Assembly (NCBI RefSeq): GCF_027596085.1
Contig: NC_072467.1
Location: 11,618,976 to 11,682,975 of the forward strand
Direction of reading: 5' to 3'
Length of the DNA stretch: 64,000 nt
DNA from: Anoplopoma fimbria
Taxonomy: Eukaryota > Chordata > Actinopteri > Perciformes > Anoplopomatidae
Made by a program: the position numbers and the translations under genes. Shown here piece by piece: positions 1 to 13,679 of this stretch. The first letter of the stretch is position 1; each line of letters begins with the position of its first letter. A model generated the notes under the pieces. The model was not told the origin of the DNA and did not search any database. It saw only the letters and a list, made by a program, of their open reading frames with translations.

Positions 1-698
1 AACCCACCCTCCCACCAACCAACCAGTCACCCAAGTTACTCATGTGGAACTCACACTGACAAACCTTCCCCCATTCCCTTAACACACATATTTTTTCCCC
101 CTCTATAGACACAAACACACACAAGCTTTCAGTCAATCATGTAAACACGCTCCCTTGTTAAGTTGCTCACACAAGCGTCAGTCACATCTGGAATCTGTGC
201 CACACCTGGGCCAATCTATGAGTTAAAATAATGGCCTTTTGGCACGTTAACTCTGTTAAAACATGACAGGACAGCTAACAATAAGAGCCACAGTGCTCGT
301 CGGATTTGAGGATTTTTGGCAAATAAGAAGCAAGTCAGGGCTTTATGTATCATATAAAAGACAAAACGATTGTCTACTGCAACTTTCTGCAAAATGATGC
401 CCTGTTATATGTGGTGCAACGAGCAGGTAAAGCGGTTCGTTAAGTCAATTTTTTTCCACAAAAGCTGAGTAGCTCTCAAGACACGATTCAGAGTCAAAGC
501 AGCTGCTTCAAACTGATTGCTGTGATTAAAATGCAAAATTTATAACTTTGTGTCTTCTGTGTAGATTCCATATTCTTGTGTATGTCGTTATCTAAACAAA
601 GAATAGACAGAATTACATTATTGTCAACACATAAGATTGGCAGAGCATTTACAGAAAACAGGGCATTTAGATCTCTCTTTCTGTCTTCTCTCTCTCAT

Positions 699-700
<2 letters not shown>

Positions 701-753
<53 letters not shown>
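701..753. repeat. CA microsatellite
   Basis: Pure AC array of about 26 units. Confidence 0.98.
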
Positions 754-754
<1 letters not shown>

Positions 755-843
755 CCACACTGGGTCAGTGTGTGGCGTGTGCCAGTGATGTATAGCTCTA
801 ATAAAGCTGTGACAGTGGCTTTGGAAGGATGAGACTGTGGTCA

Positions 844-907
844 CCACACACACACGCACACACACAAATTGCCACACTCACACATACACGCGCACACACA
901 CACACAC
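844..907. repeat. Imperfect CA microsatellite
   Basis: CA-rich stretch with interruptions. Confidence 0.9.
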
Positions 908-3264
908 TGTCAACTACGCCCTTACAATTACAAACCATAAATATAAAAGCATGATAATAGGGCTGCGCATCGTGTCAGGCCTCGATCGATCTGCATTCAT
1001 TAATGCTTAAGCACCAATTAACTGGCTGAGTAACAGAGAGGGAGAATGGGAGGCAGAAAGGAGATAAAAAGAGGAAAAGAGAGACAGAGAAAGGGTGAAA
1101 CGGCCGGAGGAGGTCGGAGGGAAGAGAGATGATTGAAAGAAAAATCTGCCTCGCCGTATGTAAATAGAAACTGCCTGACGTCTCAGTGCAGCACTTAATG
1201 CCAACGACATGATGACATCCTGTTATTGCATCATCAATTCCTGTCCAGTCGTTCGTCTTGACATGACAATGATACTTTTTCTGTCCTTTTTTTTCTGTCT
1301 CTCTTTCCCCACATCCTATCTCTTTTCTGATTCCCCCCCCACACTTTTCGTTCAACTCTAGATCTTTTCCCTTCCACTCTCTCATCTCTTTCTTGTCACC
1401 TCGCGTTCCTCTTCTCCCTCCCCTCTTTGTAATTTTCTCTACCGTCTCTCCATTCACAGTCTTGATGTAGATAGACGATGTGATGGATACATATATAATG
1501 GTTCTTTTGTCTGGGGCCTGTGACACCCTCTGTCATATAAAATGTCCAGGCCTCTTGTAGTGGAGATTTTCTAAAGTTTGTAGCAAAGTCCCTTCGAGGT
1601 CATTCAGGAGTTTTGGTACAAAAGCAAACAAGGAACGTAGGCCTTATTTTGAAAAAAAAGTACAAACTATGATTGTACAGATTATGAACTTCTAGAAACT
1701 ATCTCCACTCATCACCACTTTTTATTCTTTTTGATCAATAAAAGCTTATCATCTCCTTAATGTTAAAACATATATTTATAGTGGAAATGTTCAATTTTTG
1801 AGCTGATATCAACAGAATTGTTACCCACCAGCAGAGATCAATAAAGCACTATACATGCTTTTTCGTAGGTGCTACTTTTAATAAATGTTGTGGAAGTATT
1901 GTGATGCTGACTACAATTATATAACCCACAACTAGTCACCTGCTGCCAACTTTCCATATGGAAACCCATAATTTCTGGTAGAATGCTTTGCATTTTGGGA
2001 TAAAAAAATCTGTGCTGGCCAGGAGACTTTATTTTAGGTCAACTCTGCACATCTGTTCAGAGCTCTCTACAGGCTTTTTAGTTTTCAGATTTCCGTTTTT
2101 TTTGTTGATGCACCTTGTCAGCAGATGTTGTGAAAAACTTAAAGTAGGTGCTTCATAGAAATACAATCAAGAAACGCGAGTGCACCCTGCAACTCTCGGT
2201 GGGCCACAGCTGTGTTTTTAATCAGCATTTTTTTTTTCCCCTATTGGGATGGAATTAAGCCAGAAATAGAGGATATAGTTAACGCAGTATAATGTCTCAA
2301 GATCCTATATGAGTTACAGAAATGGGATGTTTGTGTACAGTATGTCTGTCTAATTAAAGCAATCTCTACAGCAGTGGGATGCTCTGTAATGACATAATCA
2401 CTGCATTAGCAGGACATCTCAGATATGTATGAATTGATTTTCAGAGTTCATTTGAAAACGAAGAAAGCAGCTACTGGTATGCTTCCCATTGAGTACCATC
2501 TAGTGTAGTAGAATAAATTTGTATCTCTATCGTGGAACACATTTTGACATGCAGCATAAGTAAGAGCACAGGTGTAAATAATAAAATGAGTGCTGCTTCA
2601 GTCCCAGGATACTGTTATTGTTCGTGCTGGCTCACTGTCACACTGTCATGGCTTATGGGGACATTCCAATGGAACAAAATCCTGTTTCAAAAGATCGTAG
2701 TGAACCACACATTGAACCTTGTGTCATTTTCTCATGATATTATCTCTCAACAATCTGTGTATTGGGAGTTCATGTTCTTATTAACTTTTAGTAGACCTCG
2801 CATACACTGTGAATTTGCTGGCCTCTTTGGCTTTTCGCAGAATCTCAGAACCCGCCAGTGTGTATATAACTTTATCACTCAAATTGTTACTTACATGGAT
2901 TTCTAGAAATCAGATTTAATGAGGAGCTGCATTGTATCCAGCTGAAGTGTTCTCTGTTTAAAGGGCTATAAAAAGATTACATCAATAGCGCAAAGTGTGA
3001 AAGAATATTTGCTTAGTTCCAGTGTAAACACAGCATTAGATGTTACTGTGCCGGAGATGTGTTGTTGTACACTGTAGCCGTTGAGAGTTTTAAGGAGAAG
3101 TGAGCAACTAAAGTTACTTCAAGGTTTTTTGAAGTGGTTATGAAACAGTCTGAATCGAACACTGATTACTCTATATGACCCACATCAACAACAAGACCAC
3201 CAGCCAGAAAACTCTATATAACTTCTCTGTGGTTATTCTTAATGCCTGTCATCCAGAAACTCCT

Positions 3265-3540
3265 TTAGTTATGATAGACTGTATAAAATATTGACGTAGT
3301 CTCTGTGACATCACCTCAGGTTTCTGAAGAGATGTTTTGAGACGTTCACTGCTGCCTTCAACCTGCCTTCGAACTTCCACCAACTCACCTCGCTGGTCCA
3401 CCATTCCAAGCTGGGAGCCAACACCGACACCACGCTGCTGGAGGTCTTAGGCCGTATTCCTGGGCCCTCTGAAGGGAAGGGAGGCATAGGAGAACCGGTA
3501 CCAGGACTGAGCGGAACAGACTGTTAGCGCCTGCTGCAGT
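3265..3540 (+). repeat. Probable dispersed repeat with coding-like frame
   Basis: Opens with AGACTGTATAAAATATTGAC and GTAGTCTCTGTGACATCACC, then TCAGGTTTCTGAAGAG. This start recurs in teleost genomes as a dispersed repeat (recall). From 3321 an open frame of about 70 codons (RFLKRCFETFTAAFNLPSNF, HQLTSLVHHSKLGANTDTTL, ending GLSGTDC) follows an acceptor-like CCTCAG and stops at TAG near 3527. I do not recognise this peptide and favour a repeat-derived frame over a host exon. Confidence 0.4.
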
Positions 3541-6500
3541 AAAAAGAGAGGCTTTCTAAAGGGAGTCTGGCACTCTGAGACACTAATGCTTTGGTTTTTA
3601 CAGGGACCGCCAAAATCCAAACAAAATTAAAGTTCCTCACAGCAGCTTTTTTTTTAAAAAACAAGCAAGATTGATGCAAAGGGGTGGAGGCAACTAAATC
3701 AAAGTTCAGAAGTTTACTGAGCTATCTACATTATAGACCAGGGCACGAAAATAGATGTCATGACAAATGTCAGCAGTTCATCAATATTGCCTCAGGGAAC
3801 AACATCAGTAATTTGAGGAAACAACCGTGCAAAGCCTTCATCCATCATATTTCTTCTGTGGTTTGGTGAAAGGCAAAATATGCAACTCTGAATCAGCTGC
3901 CAAATGTCAAAACACCCCAAAAGAGGACAATTAATTAAAATAAGCCAGTTGAGCACTTCAATGAGAGCAGATGGCTCTTAACAGCCTTTACAACAAACGC
4001 ACCAAAAAACATAGAGGAATACATTACTTTATGCTGAAAGCAGGCCCCGACTGAGGTAGGCTGTATCAGATCCAACCGATCCGACCATAGAGACACATGG
4101 TAATTAACAAAACCTGACGATGAATGATGAACAGGTTTGGCAATTCTGGATGAACTGAGTGCAAATACAAATTAGGTTTGGAGCGAAAACCTACAACATA
4201 GTTTCGTCCAAAATTGGCGCTGTATGGTACACATGGCTGTATTCCGCCAGGAAACAGAGTAGAAGAGGTAGTAGAGGTTGGGATCCAGAAACACATCATG
4301 AACATTACATTTAATTACATTGTTAGGCTTTATGAAAGCCTGATGTCAGCACCATAGTTGTACTGTTAATATAAAACAAGGTTTCCTCTGACTTTTACTA
4401 CATTAAATATTCACCTAAGCCACTTCAGAAAGATTTATTGGATTGTCTTCCTGAATGTTTAGGATGCAACATTTAACAAGTATTATTGTAATTATTATAT
4501 AATTGATCTGCAGAGATTGCAGAGAAATTCTAAATGATTAAGATAAATATTGCTTTAGGACAAAAGAGCATTTGGCAAGAAATGTAAATGTGTTACTGTA
4601 TATGTCTACAATCCTCATGACTCACTTTTGTTGGATCTTTGTAACAATCTTGTTCAATTAAAAGGCAAATGAATATTCAAAGAATACTTTTTTTTTGCTT
4701 ACACCTCTTCTCTTTCACACATGAGCACAAACCGGAGCAGCTTTCTATAATGTTCTGCCAAACTGAAAGAGACTGAGCACAGGTTGATTGGATAAAAATG
4801 GAACCAAGCATCTGTGCAAGGGTGTGTGTGTGCGTGCCTGTGTGTGTGTGTGTGTAAGTGAGCGTGTAGACAATTACATAAATTGTAAAAACAGAAGATC
4901 AGAGGCTTCATCTATTATAGAAGTAAACCATGCAAAGAGGCTGCTTGAAAGCAGGGTTCTCCAGCTCCAGCGTTTTCATTTGAGCTCGACATTGTGTGAC
5001 TGACTCGAACTCATCGGATCTGCATGAATCAGGTAGATTGCCTAATTTTAATTCAATACAGGAAATTTCGCAGTAAGGTGACGCATGCCTGGACAATAGA
5101 TCTTTTCAATGGACGAGTCACCACTTTGTTAGCAGCCATATTTACACCCAAATAAATCCATTGAAACATCGCATTAGACAAAAGATCCAGTGTGAACTGA
5201 AAGATACGTTTTTACGCATAACCTTTTGGAATACTTTACAAAAAAGTAAACCAAAACAATCACCCGTCCTTCCTGGCTTCTTAATAATGTTGGTTGAACA
5301 TCATCAACAAAGAAATGTTAATATGATAAGCATAAAGCACTCTGCATAGGTTGAATTGGTGAAACCAGATTATAATGGATATATGGATCTAAAAAATATA
5401 TCTTTGTTTAATACTATTTTTGAGCATTTTCACATTTATTTCTATAGTTGGTATTTAAGTTGCAGACAGGAAACAAGGAGACGGCAAGGAAAGGGTTCGA
5501 GATGCTACACAGGTCCCCTGCCAGATAACTGAAAACTCTGACCTGCTGGTGGCACCTGAGAAAAAGTCAGGCATCACCAAAGTCAGTAGGCTTCATCCTC
5601 TGAGGACCACGAATGTCCGTACAAAATTCAATACATCCTGTAGTTGAGAAATTTCAGAGGTGGACTGACAGACATTGCTAAAAAATACTCAGTACAGCAG
5701 AGTTTTCTATCCCCGACCTTGAAACAAGCTCACAAACAAACAGCTAAGATACAGTGCTTGTGTTTGAGGCCTGACAACTCCCAGAATATACTGGCCAGTT
5801 ACAACCAACTCCATTATCCCATCTTTTTTCTCTCGCTTTCTCCTTCCACCATTTCAAAGGCAAGAGGACATTGGAACAGATAAGGTGTTTATTTATGTGG
5901 CTTTGACTTGCCTTTCATTTCCCTGCATATCCACTGTATGGGATGAACGCTGTCAGAGCCAGAAGCAGAAGACTATTGTATTTCTTTTTTTTGGTGTCAT
6001 AGCACAATTCATGCTGCTCACTCGGTTCACACTTCTTCATGTGCAACACATCAACACACTACCGGACTTCCATCAAACAAAGCTGTAGTAAGTCTGGAGG
6101 GTAGTGACACATTTTACTATTTCTTATACTCGCACTTTTCAATTTTGGGATTGGTTTTAAACAACGTGAGGATTACTGAGGTGGCCACAGATAATGTTTA
6201 TAGACTAAAAGACCCACTTTTGTCCATGAAGGTTTTGTCACCACTGAGGAGATGATCACTGTGTGCCTAAAGTAACATATAAAAGATGAGACAGATAGGA
6301 CAAAAAAAAAAAAGAATAAATAAATAAATGTATTAATTAATAAAAAATGTCATCTTTCCTGGTACACCATGATTTGTCATCTTGATCTGTTTGGCACATC
6401 AATATCTTCTACCTTTAACACAGTAATAGCAATTATACAAATCTTATTGATACTTTGTCCCAAAAGGGTAACATAAATAGTATGAATTTGACAGTTTTTT

Positions 6501-8614
6501 TGAATGCTTATATGTCTGTACCCTGCGTTCCTACATAAAGGTCGGCCATTTTTGTTTTTAGCCAGCGTTTAGCAGTCTGTTGGCAGTAGTCGAAAGCTGC
6601 ATAGGGATTCAGACTATATTAAATAAACTGTTTGATGATATTTGAGCCGGTCCAGGAGGGATGTGCTGAGTTTCATCTCAGTGGTTCTATACACGTATCA
6701 ATCTTTAAAAAGCGTATGTGTTTTTAAAAGAGAATTCGCCAACACTTTAATGAAGTGGTGCTTATACATCGAAAGCACTTTGTGACAGCACCACAGCCAT
6801 TTTAATCAGACAGAGCCTCATATATCACAGCCACACAACATTCATTATAGATTATATAAAACATATAAATACTTAGCTGGTCACTTACATTAAGTTGTAG
6901 GTTGGTTTTTTTGGTATCCAGTCAAAAGATATATTTAAAATAAACTAATATCTGTATTTGATTTAAGGATTGATTTAGTATTTTAGTACATATAATATAC
7001 ATATATACATAATAAAACTATGTAGACACCCTCTTGACTGATATATTTCTCCTTTTTAAAGACTTAACATGCCTTATAAAATGAACTGCATAATAATTAG
7101 TTAAACCAGTAGGTAATGTCGCTGTTAACAATGACACTTAGACACAAATTTGATTTCAGCACGGTATAATTGTCAGAAATTTAAATTATATGAGGCCATT
7201 TTAGAAGCAATAACAATTTCCTTGCCTTAGCATACACTACAATGCACAAGGGTAGCATTTGCTATTCTCAATGAACTGCATGGCATTTGAAAACGGAGCA
7301 TGTTTGCTCTCTGGAGTAAAATACCGCATTACAACAACATGGACCCCAGTGACCCAAGCCAGAGAATAAAAATGTGTGTATTTGAAACCAAAGCACAAAC
7401 ATGGGCCGGTACTCAAAGAGCTGGAAGGATTATGCTTTGTTGCAGACAGATGCAGCTGCTCTGGGTCAAAATGTAAAATAAGTTCTTATAACCCAAAGAG
7501 CAGCACGTTCGAGGTAAAAAATCTATTACTATAAGTGCAGTGTTCCATCAACAGCTTGAAGCAGTGCCTCCAGGTTTTCCTCACTCAACTGGAAAACGAT
7601 AGTAACAGAAGGGCCTAATGCACACACAGCATGAGGCATTTTAGATTTTTAGTGCTCCTTGTGTAGCTTTCACCCCTACAGAGCTGCTGTGACCCGAGGC
7701 TACATGAATGCCATTTCTGAATGCTTGGGTCTTCAAAATGGTTTAGTAAAATACCACTTATTCATACTGCTAAACCACAAAAAAATGGCAATAAACTTTA
7801 TTTTTTCCTTTCAATTTCCTGGCCAAAAAGACATTTGAATCCGGTGCTCTCTGGATGGCCATTTTTAAAACAATACCAAGATAAACTAAAAAAGGGTGAC
7901 TGGCTGATTTGCATAAGACTGTTGGCTACTCAAGCTGCTGCACAGTACTTTAACAAAAGGCACATTAACCCCAATAGACCGCATTATGGTCTTCAAAAAA
8001 ACAGTGAAAGACACACTTGCGACTTTCAAGCCCACTCATCTATCCAGAGAACACCTCACATTGCTGACTATTGACATCCCACCAGCGCCTCATCTGTTTG
8101 TCTTTCTGATCTGCGAGCTCTCTGTTCCAAGCTGCAGATACAAGGTGTTCACTAAGGGATATATAATTCATTTGTTTCTATTTGATTTCAAATTTAGATC
8201 AGTGGCACATGTAGGAAATGTAAATAGCTGCACCAGGAAAGAAACCCTGCAACAAACTGAAGTGTTTGATATGTATATTGAAGGGGATTTTCAGAAATAA
8301 TGCAAGTTCTCCGTTAGTGGAAGTTTAGGCGTCGCTAATGGGTGGCATTATGGGTACTGTGGCGGAGTGCTGTTTAGATCAAAGGATGTGTTGTATTTGA
8401 TTTACAATATTTGTATTTAATTGCTAGGCAAAAAGCAAACAGAAATGAATTTGAAGCTGTTTTTTTGACACCTACGTCTCTTCTCTCACCCCTCACAGGT
8501 AGATGGACCAATCTCTGCACAGGAAAGGACTGATGAGAGATGGAACAAACTGCTTCTCCTTCACTTTGTACATCCACCCAGCAGCCGCTGATCAATAGTT
8601 ACTCATGATGTCTG

Positions 8615-8948
8615 GCTTTCTGGCTATCTCTCTTTGCTCTGCCTGAACCTTCTCTTTCTCCTCCCTTCCTCTCAATCCTTTGTTCTTATCTGTCATATCC
8701 CTCTTTTCTCTCCTCTCTCGTTATGTCTCCTGTCCCTTTCAATCCTCCCACCTTTTTCAGTTCTAAATTTGCCTTCCATTTTTTTCCCCATTCTCCTTTT
8801 TCTATTCACTTTCTCAATTTTTTCTCCATCTGACTTCTTTCACCTCTGTCCCTCATTCCATCTTTTTACATTTACTCTCAATCCATTCCCCTCTATCCCA
8901 TCCCCTTCATCCCTACCGCTCTCCTTTCCCTGCTGTCTCTCATCTCTC
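8615..8948. repeat. Long pyrimidine tract
   Basis: About 330 bases that are almost entirely C and T. The ORF through it encodes a Ser/Leu/Phe/Pro-rich string and is not a gene. Confidence 0.85.
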
Positions 8949-9354
8949 GCTCGCACCACAGTAGCTGCCTCTAAGGCAATCAAACAGTGGGAGTTTTCAA
9001 CACAGCAGATGCGCTGGATGGATGGGAGGATGAGTGGAAGAGGTTAAGGGTGAGCAACACACAGGCTGGAGGCTTGGAGGAGAGAGGACAACCTACACCT
9101 GTTTCATGTCAGAAACGTGACAGAAAACAACGGCAAACCACAAGTTTCTAAATCAGTTTTGAAATCTTGTTTTCTAGAAATGTTTAGGGCTTTATATGAT
9201 TTAAACTAAAGTGTGTAAATACTCTGGTTGTAAAAGTCAGACGAGTCCCTCTTTCACTGTTAACAACATCTCATAACTATACTGTAGTTTTATATTTACA
9301 ACACAGCAAATTGGAACAAATTGCAGTACTATTGGTAACGTCACAGACATTATC

Positions 9355-9692
9355 ACTTTGGATTCACCGATATGATACGATACCTGGGCTTTTGGTATCG
9401 GCCATGTTCCGATCCGATACCAGTGTTTAATTAATATGCTGTAGGCCTCACTACGTGGAAGTGATTCGGATCGGTCTTTTATGCGTTAAGCAACTATTAC
9501 TTTGCAACTAGCAAATTATGTAAAACAAAGTATAACAAATAAAAAAATTGGTCAAAAATGAGATGTACCAGTTTAAAATCCATATAGTTAATAAACATAG
9601 ACGTGTGCTGACTAGATTGGCCCCGTTGTTACATCCGATTCCAACATTTTGAATCATTATCGACCTGATATCGGTATCGTTGCAGCCCTCAT
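9355..9692. mobile_element. hAT-like non-autonomous repeat in cbln1 intron 2 region
   Basis: The two ends are rich in GATAC/TATCGG strings: GATACGATACC, TTGGTATCGGCC and TCCGATACC at the left, and CCTGATATCGGTATCGTTGC at the right, ending AGCCCT. This resembles fish hAT-type elements whose ends read AGGGCTGCAACGATA. The interior is AT-rich with no ORF. Confidence 0.5.
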
Positions 9693-9839
9693 AATCACCA
9701 TCACTTAATCACTTAATTACCTCAGTGCAATGAGTCAAATGTTAGCGGTCTATTTGGGTTCAGTCACACAAAGTGTGCGTACACACCGAGCTTGACACAG
9801 CTCAACCCCCCCTTTACATATCGCCTGCCCTCCTTGTTA

Positions 9840-10030
9840 TTATTGTTGTTACTGCTACTGCCATGCTAATTAATTCAAGACTCCCCATTATAAAATATAA
9901 GTAGCAAAACATAATGCCAAAACCCCGGGGAGCCAAGAGCATAATTACACAACAGATTAATTAGCAAGAGATACTATTGTAATCAATGGTGTGTGACTTG
10001 TAAAGCGTCATCACGTGCATGTTAAATGTG
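9840..10030. promoter_or_regulatory. Candidate enhancer, TAATTA-rich
   Basis: Low-repeat sequence with several homeodomain-type cores: CTAATTAATTC, CATAATTACAC, GATTAATTAGC, TTGTAATCAATGG. It lies about 0.7-0.9 kb beyond cbln1 exon 2. Regulatory role inferred from composition only. Confidence 0.3.
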
Positions 10031-10163
10031 GGAAATGGGCTTTGGACTGCTCAAGTGCCTCATCGCTTGACACATCAAAAGAACGTGGAGACTGCATCCA
10101 AGGCAGAGTGAACACGAGCTGTTAGTGGGATGAAAGGAGGCTTGTGATGGGGGCATACTGCAG

Positions 10164-10166
<3 letters not shown>

Positions 10167-10225
<59 letters not shown>
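10167..10225. repeat. GT microsatellite
   Basis: Pure GT array of about 29 units, 490 bases beyond cbln1 exon 2. Confidence 0.98.
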
Positions 10226-10227
<2 letters not shown>

Positions 10228-10677
10228 AGACAAATAAGTGGAAAACATTATTATCATCTCTACATAAAACCCCTGTGAGTGTGCTCTGTGTAAGGGAGAT
10301 ATAATTAAAAACGCCTGTCTCTGTTTGCTCTGTTCAAAATGTACTTAATCTTTTAATCTTTTAAATAATCAAAGATCTTAGTCAGCCCATGCCTATATTT
10401 GAATGAGAGCAGACAGGGAGCTAGAAGGACGCGGTGCTGTCCATGGTGCTGAAAGTAGCTCACCGCAGCGTCCAGTCGCCTACAGGCGCTTGGTTCTGGC
10501 TCTGTCCTCTCTGTGAGGATTGATTCATTATGATCGGGCCGGCGGGCGACTGTAGCTTTCAACCGTTAACGCCCGGGAAAAAAACATCTCAAACATCTAC
10601 AGAAATGACTCCCGGTGCGGCTTATATTCAACTTTTGCGTGTGGCCTCACAGACACAGAAGATTACACATAGACATT

Positions 10678-10701
10678 AAAAAAAAAAAAAAAAAAAAAAA
10701 A
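10678..10701. repeat. A24 homopolymer
   Basis: An A run ending ten bases from the cbln1 exon 2 boundary, on the donor side. Confidence 0.97.
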
Positions 10702-10708
10702 GGCGCTA

Positions 10709-10831
<123 letters not shown>

Positions 10832-10844
10832 CTAAAAAGGAAGA

Positions 10845-10880
10845 TGGAAAGATGGAAAGAAAGAAAGAAAGAAAGAAAGA
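10845..10880. repeat. GAAA tract
   Basis: GATGGAAA then GAAA units, just upstream of the exon 2 acceptor. On the gene strand it is pyrimidine-rich and may serve as the polypyrimidine tract. Confidence 0.9.
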
Positions 10881-11720
10881 CGACATTTCATTGATAATAT
10901 TGCTTCAGCCAGCTCGTGTCTTTCACAGTGTTTGCACTAAGTCAGCCATATAACCCGCACGTTAAAAAGCAAACAATCCCAAATGTTTTCATGTAGACTT
11001 ATACAGATAAAAAACACACAGACGCCCAACTGACAAAATGTATTCTCAGGATTATACCATGATATATTGACAGGGAGAGAAACAATGCCACTCTTGTACA
11101 TTTTACTTATTGTACTTCAGTGAATCATCAAAGTTATTTTTTGTTAGAGGGCTATAAAGGGCCCCTGTGGCCCCGGACCACACATTCAGATTCACTGATG
11201 TAGTGGAATAACTCTCTGCTTTTATCCCCCCCCCTCCCCGACAGAACTTCCAAACTTTATGGGAAATGAAAGGGAACTTAATCAATCTTTCAAATTGAGT
11301 TTTCAATTATGCATTTCTGCAGCCAAATGCCTGGTTTTATGGGTGGAGGCGAACTATGGCGTGTAATTGGAACGGCAGTTTGAGAGAGAGTTAACCTTTA
11401 ACGGCAGCCGGGTAGGACCAAGTCCTCGCGACCTGCCGTTACTAAATTATTTGGCGAGATGTCAGTTCCCATATCCGATATTGTCAGCTCAGAACAAAAG
11501 TTGAAATATTCAAAAAGGCTTGCCTTCGAAGGCTATACTCTCCCGACCACTTTGGGAACGGATTACTTGAATTGTTACCCACACAGATTCCTCTCCGCTC
11601 CACTCTCAGGTCCAGTGGGGCTGCTGTCTATGAGCCACCGTATCCGTCCTGGATTCCTGCTTTTAATACGTTACGACAATATGCTCCTAGACTAAGTTCA
11701 ACCCTCATTGCGCATAGCTT

Positions 11721-11724
<4 letters not shown>

Positions 11725-11774
<50 letters not shown>
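11725..11774. repeat. ATT trinucleotide array
   Basis: About 16 ATT units in cbln1 intron 1. Confidence 0.97.
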
Positions 11775-11776
<2 letters not shown>

Positions 11777-12112
11777 CCATAAAGAGACCAAATGAAACAG
11801 CCTGAGGGAGGTCGAATACTGTTTCTGCAAACTATGTGACATGTTTCCCCCTCCATCCATTACCAGCTAAAGTTGTCGTTTTCCATAAAGTAGACAAATA
11901 AATGCCACACCAGGTGAGACGCAGGCCACACGTGAAACACACGCACGCCCATCTGAAACTTCACATGTCCGCTGATCTAGGGCCTATATCATTCCTTAAT
12001 GATGTAGTCTATTCCTTAAAAAAAAAAAAAAAAAAAAGACCTAAAACTGACAAGAATGGCTGAAAACAAGTATAAACTTACTTTGCTTATTTGATTTTAT
12101 TTTATTTTTTCA

Positions 12113-12472
<360 letters not shown>

Positions 12473-12674
12473 CTATTCCTCCCTTGGAAGAAAAAAAAAT
12501 GTAAAAAAGTAATGTCGGAAGAGTTTCCCAGGTGTTCCCCAGAAGAACCGTGAGGAGGCTGGTCTGACAGCTAGACGCCGCTCCGCTGTGTGTCTTCAGT
12601 CAGCCCGCTGCAAACGGTTTCTCCCTCGCGGACACTCTTGGAGGGCGACCCAGACGGTTTGTTTTTCGACGTCT

Positions 12675-12677
<3 letters not shown>

Positions 12678-12722
<45 letters not shown>
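12678..12722. repeat. T45 homopolymer
   Basis: About 45 T (A on the cbln1 sense strand), about 260 bases upstream of the cbln1 ATG. Confidence 0.97.
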
Positions 12723-12724
<2 letters not shown>

Positions 12725-12922
12725 TTCTTTCGAAAATCAGTTTCTCCGGTTCCAGTCGCCAGTTTTCACCTGTTCTTTTCCTCTTTTCTTTTTTTTTCTT
12801 TTTTTTTACACTCACTTCTCAGCAGCTTTTTCTGTCACTTGGAAACACAATAAGCAGGAGTCGCGCGCGGTGCGGAGGGGCCCTGGACGAGTGACGAGGC
12901 AGCAGAACTCATAGCGCGCGCG

Positions 12923-12955
12923 GGTGGTGGTGGCGGTGGTGGTGGTGGTGGTGGG
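12923..12955. repeat. GGT trinucleotide array
   Basis: GGT units with one GGC, in the CpG-rich cbln1 upstream region. Confidence 0.9.
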
Positions 12956-13084
12956 GGGAGCTCCGTCTGCCGTCTTTCGCGCGCGCTTGAATTATTGATA
13001 TGTGAGATATGAGAGTTTCAAACACAAAAGGCTCGGGAGGAATAGACGCAGCGCGCGAGTGCAAGATGCTCCCGCCCCTGGTCC

Positions 13085-13087
<3 letters not shown>

Positions 13088-13119
<32 letters not shown>

Positions 13120-13154
13120 AACAAACTCCTCCCCCCCCCCCCCCCCCCCCCCCC
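13088..13154. repeat. T28 and C24 homopolymers
   Basis: T run (13088-13115), 15 bases, then C run (13131-13154). On the cbln1 sense strand these are G24 then A28. Confidence 0.97.
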
Positions 13155-13253
13155 GGTAACTGAGACCCATCATCGGATTAGCGCGTGCGCGTCTTCGATA
13201 TTTTCCAATCGCTGCGTGCCGACCGCCCCCTCCCCGCCCCATCACTTTATCTA

Positions 13254-13256
<3 letters not shown>

Positions 13257-13302
<46 letters not shown>
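13257..13302. repeat. CT microsatellite
   Basis: About 23 pure TC units. Confidence 0.97.
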
Positions 13303-13307
<5 letters not shown>

Positions 13308-13336
13308 CTTTCACCCTCCCCTTGTCTTGAACATGT

Positions 13337-13390
<54 letters not shown>
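13337..13390. repeat. TCTA tetranucleotide array
   Basis: About 13 pure TCTA units. Confidence 0.97.
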
Positions 13391-13438
13391 AAAAGTCAAT
13401 GATCCTATATCTTACATGTTTTGGCTCTCTTTCATCCC

Positions 13439-13533
13439 CCTCTCTCTCTGCTCTCTTTCATCCCCCTCTCTCTCTCTCTCTTTCTCTCTCGCTCTCTCTC
13501 CCTCTTTCCTTTTCCTGTCTTACTCACCTTTCC

Positions 13534-13597
<64 letters not shown>
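13439..13597. repeat. CT-rich stretch then CA microsatellite
   Basis: Imperfect CT-rich stretch to about 13510, then a pure AC array at 13537-13597. Confidence 0.95.
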
Positions 13598-13598
<1 letters not shown>

Positions 13599-13679
13599 CT
13601 TCTCAGCATCTTACAGGCAGCAGTCATAATAGAGGAGGAGCCATGTAAAATGAACAGACATGGTCCACACTTATGATGT

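Noticed and set aside
975..1526. 183-codon minus-strand ORF
   Set aside because: Runs through purine/pyrimidine-rich low-complexity DNA and shows no domain or family resemblance.
8477..8590. Possible exon after CCTCACAG (VDGPISAQERTDERW frame)
   Set aside because: The short frame ends in a stop, has no donor and shows no recognisable similarity.
8634..9047. 137-codon plus-strand ORF
   Set aside because: Translation of a long pyrimidine tract (Ser/Leu/Phe/Pro only).
10353..10562. Minus-strand ORF just beyond cbln1 exon 2, considered as exon 3
   Set aside because: The reading does not match the conserved C1q C-terminus in any frame.
12588..12914. Poly-Phe/poly-Lys ORFs near the cbln1 promoter
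   Set aside because: Produced by the T45 run.
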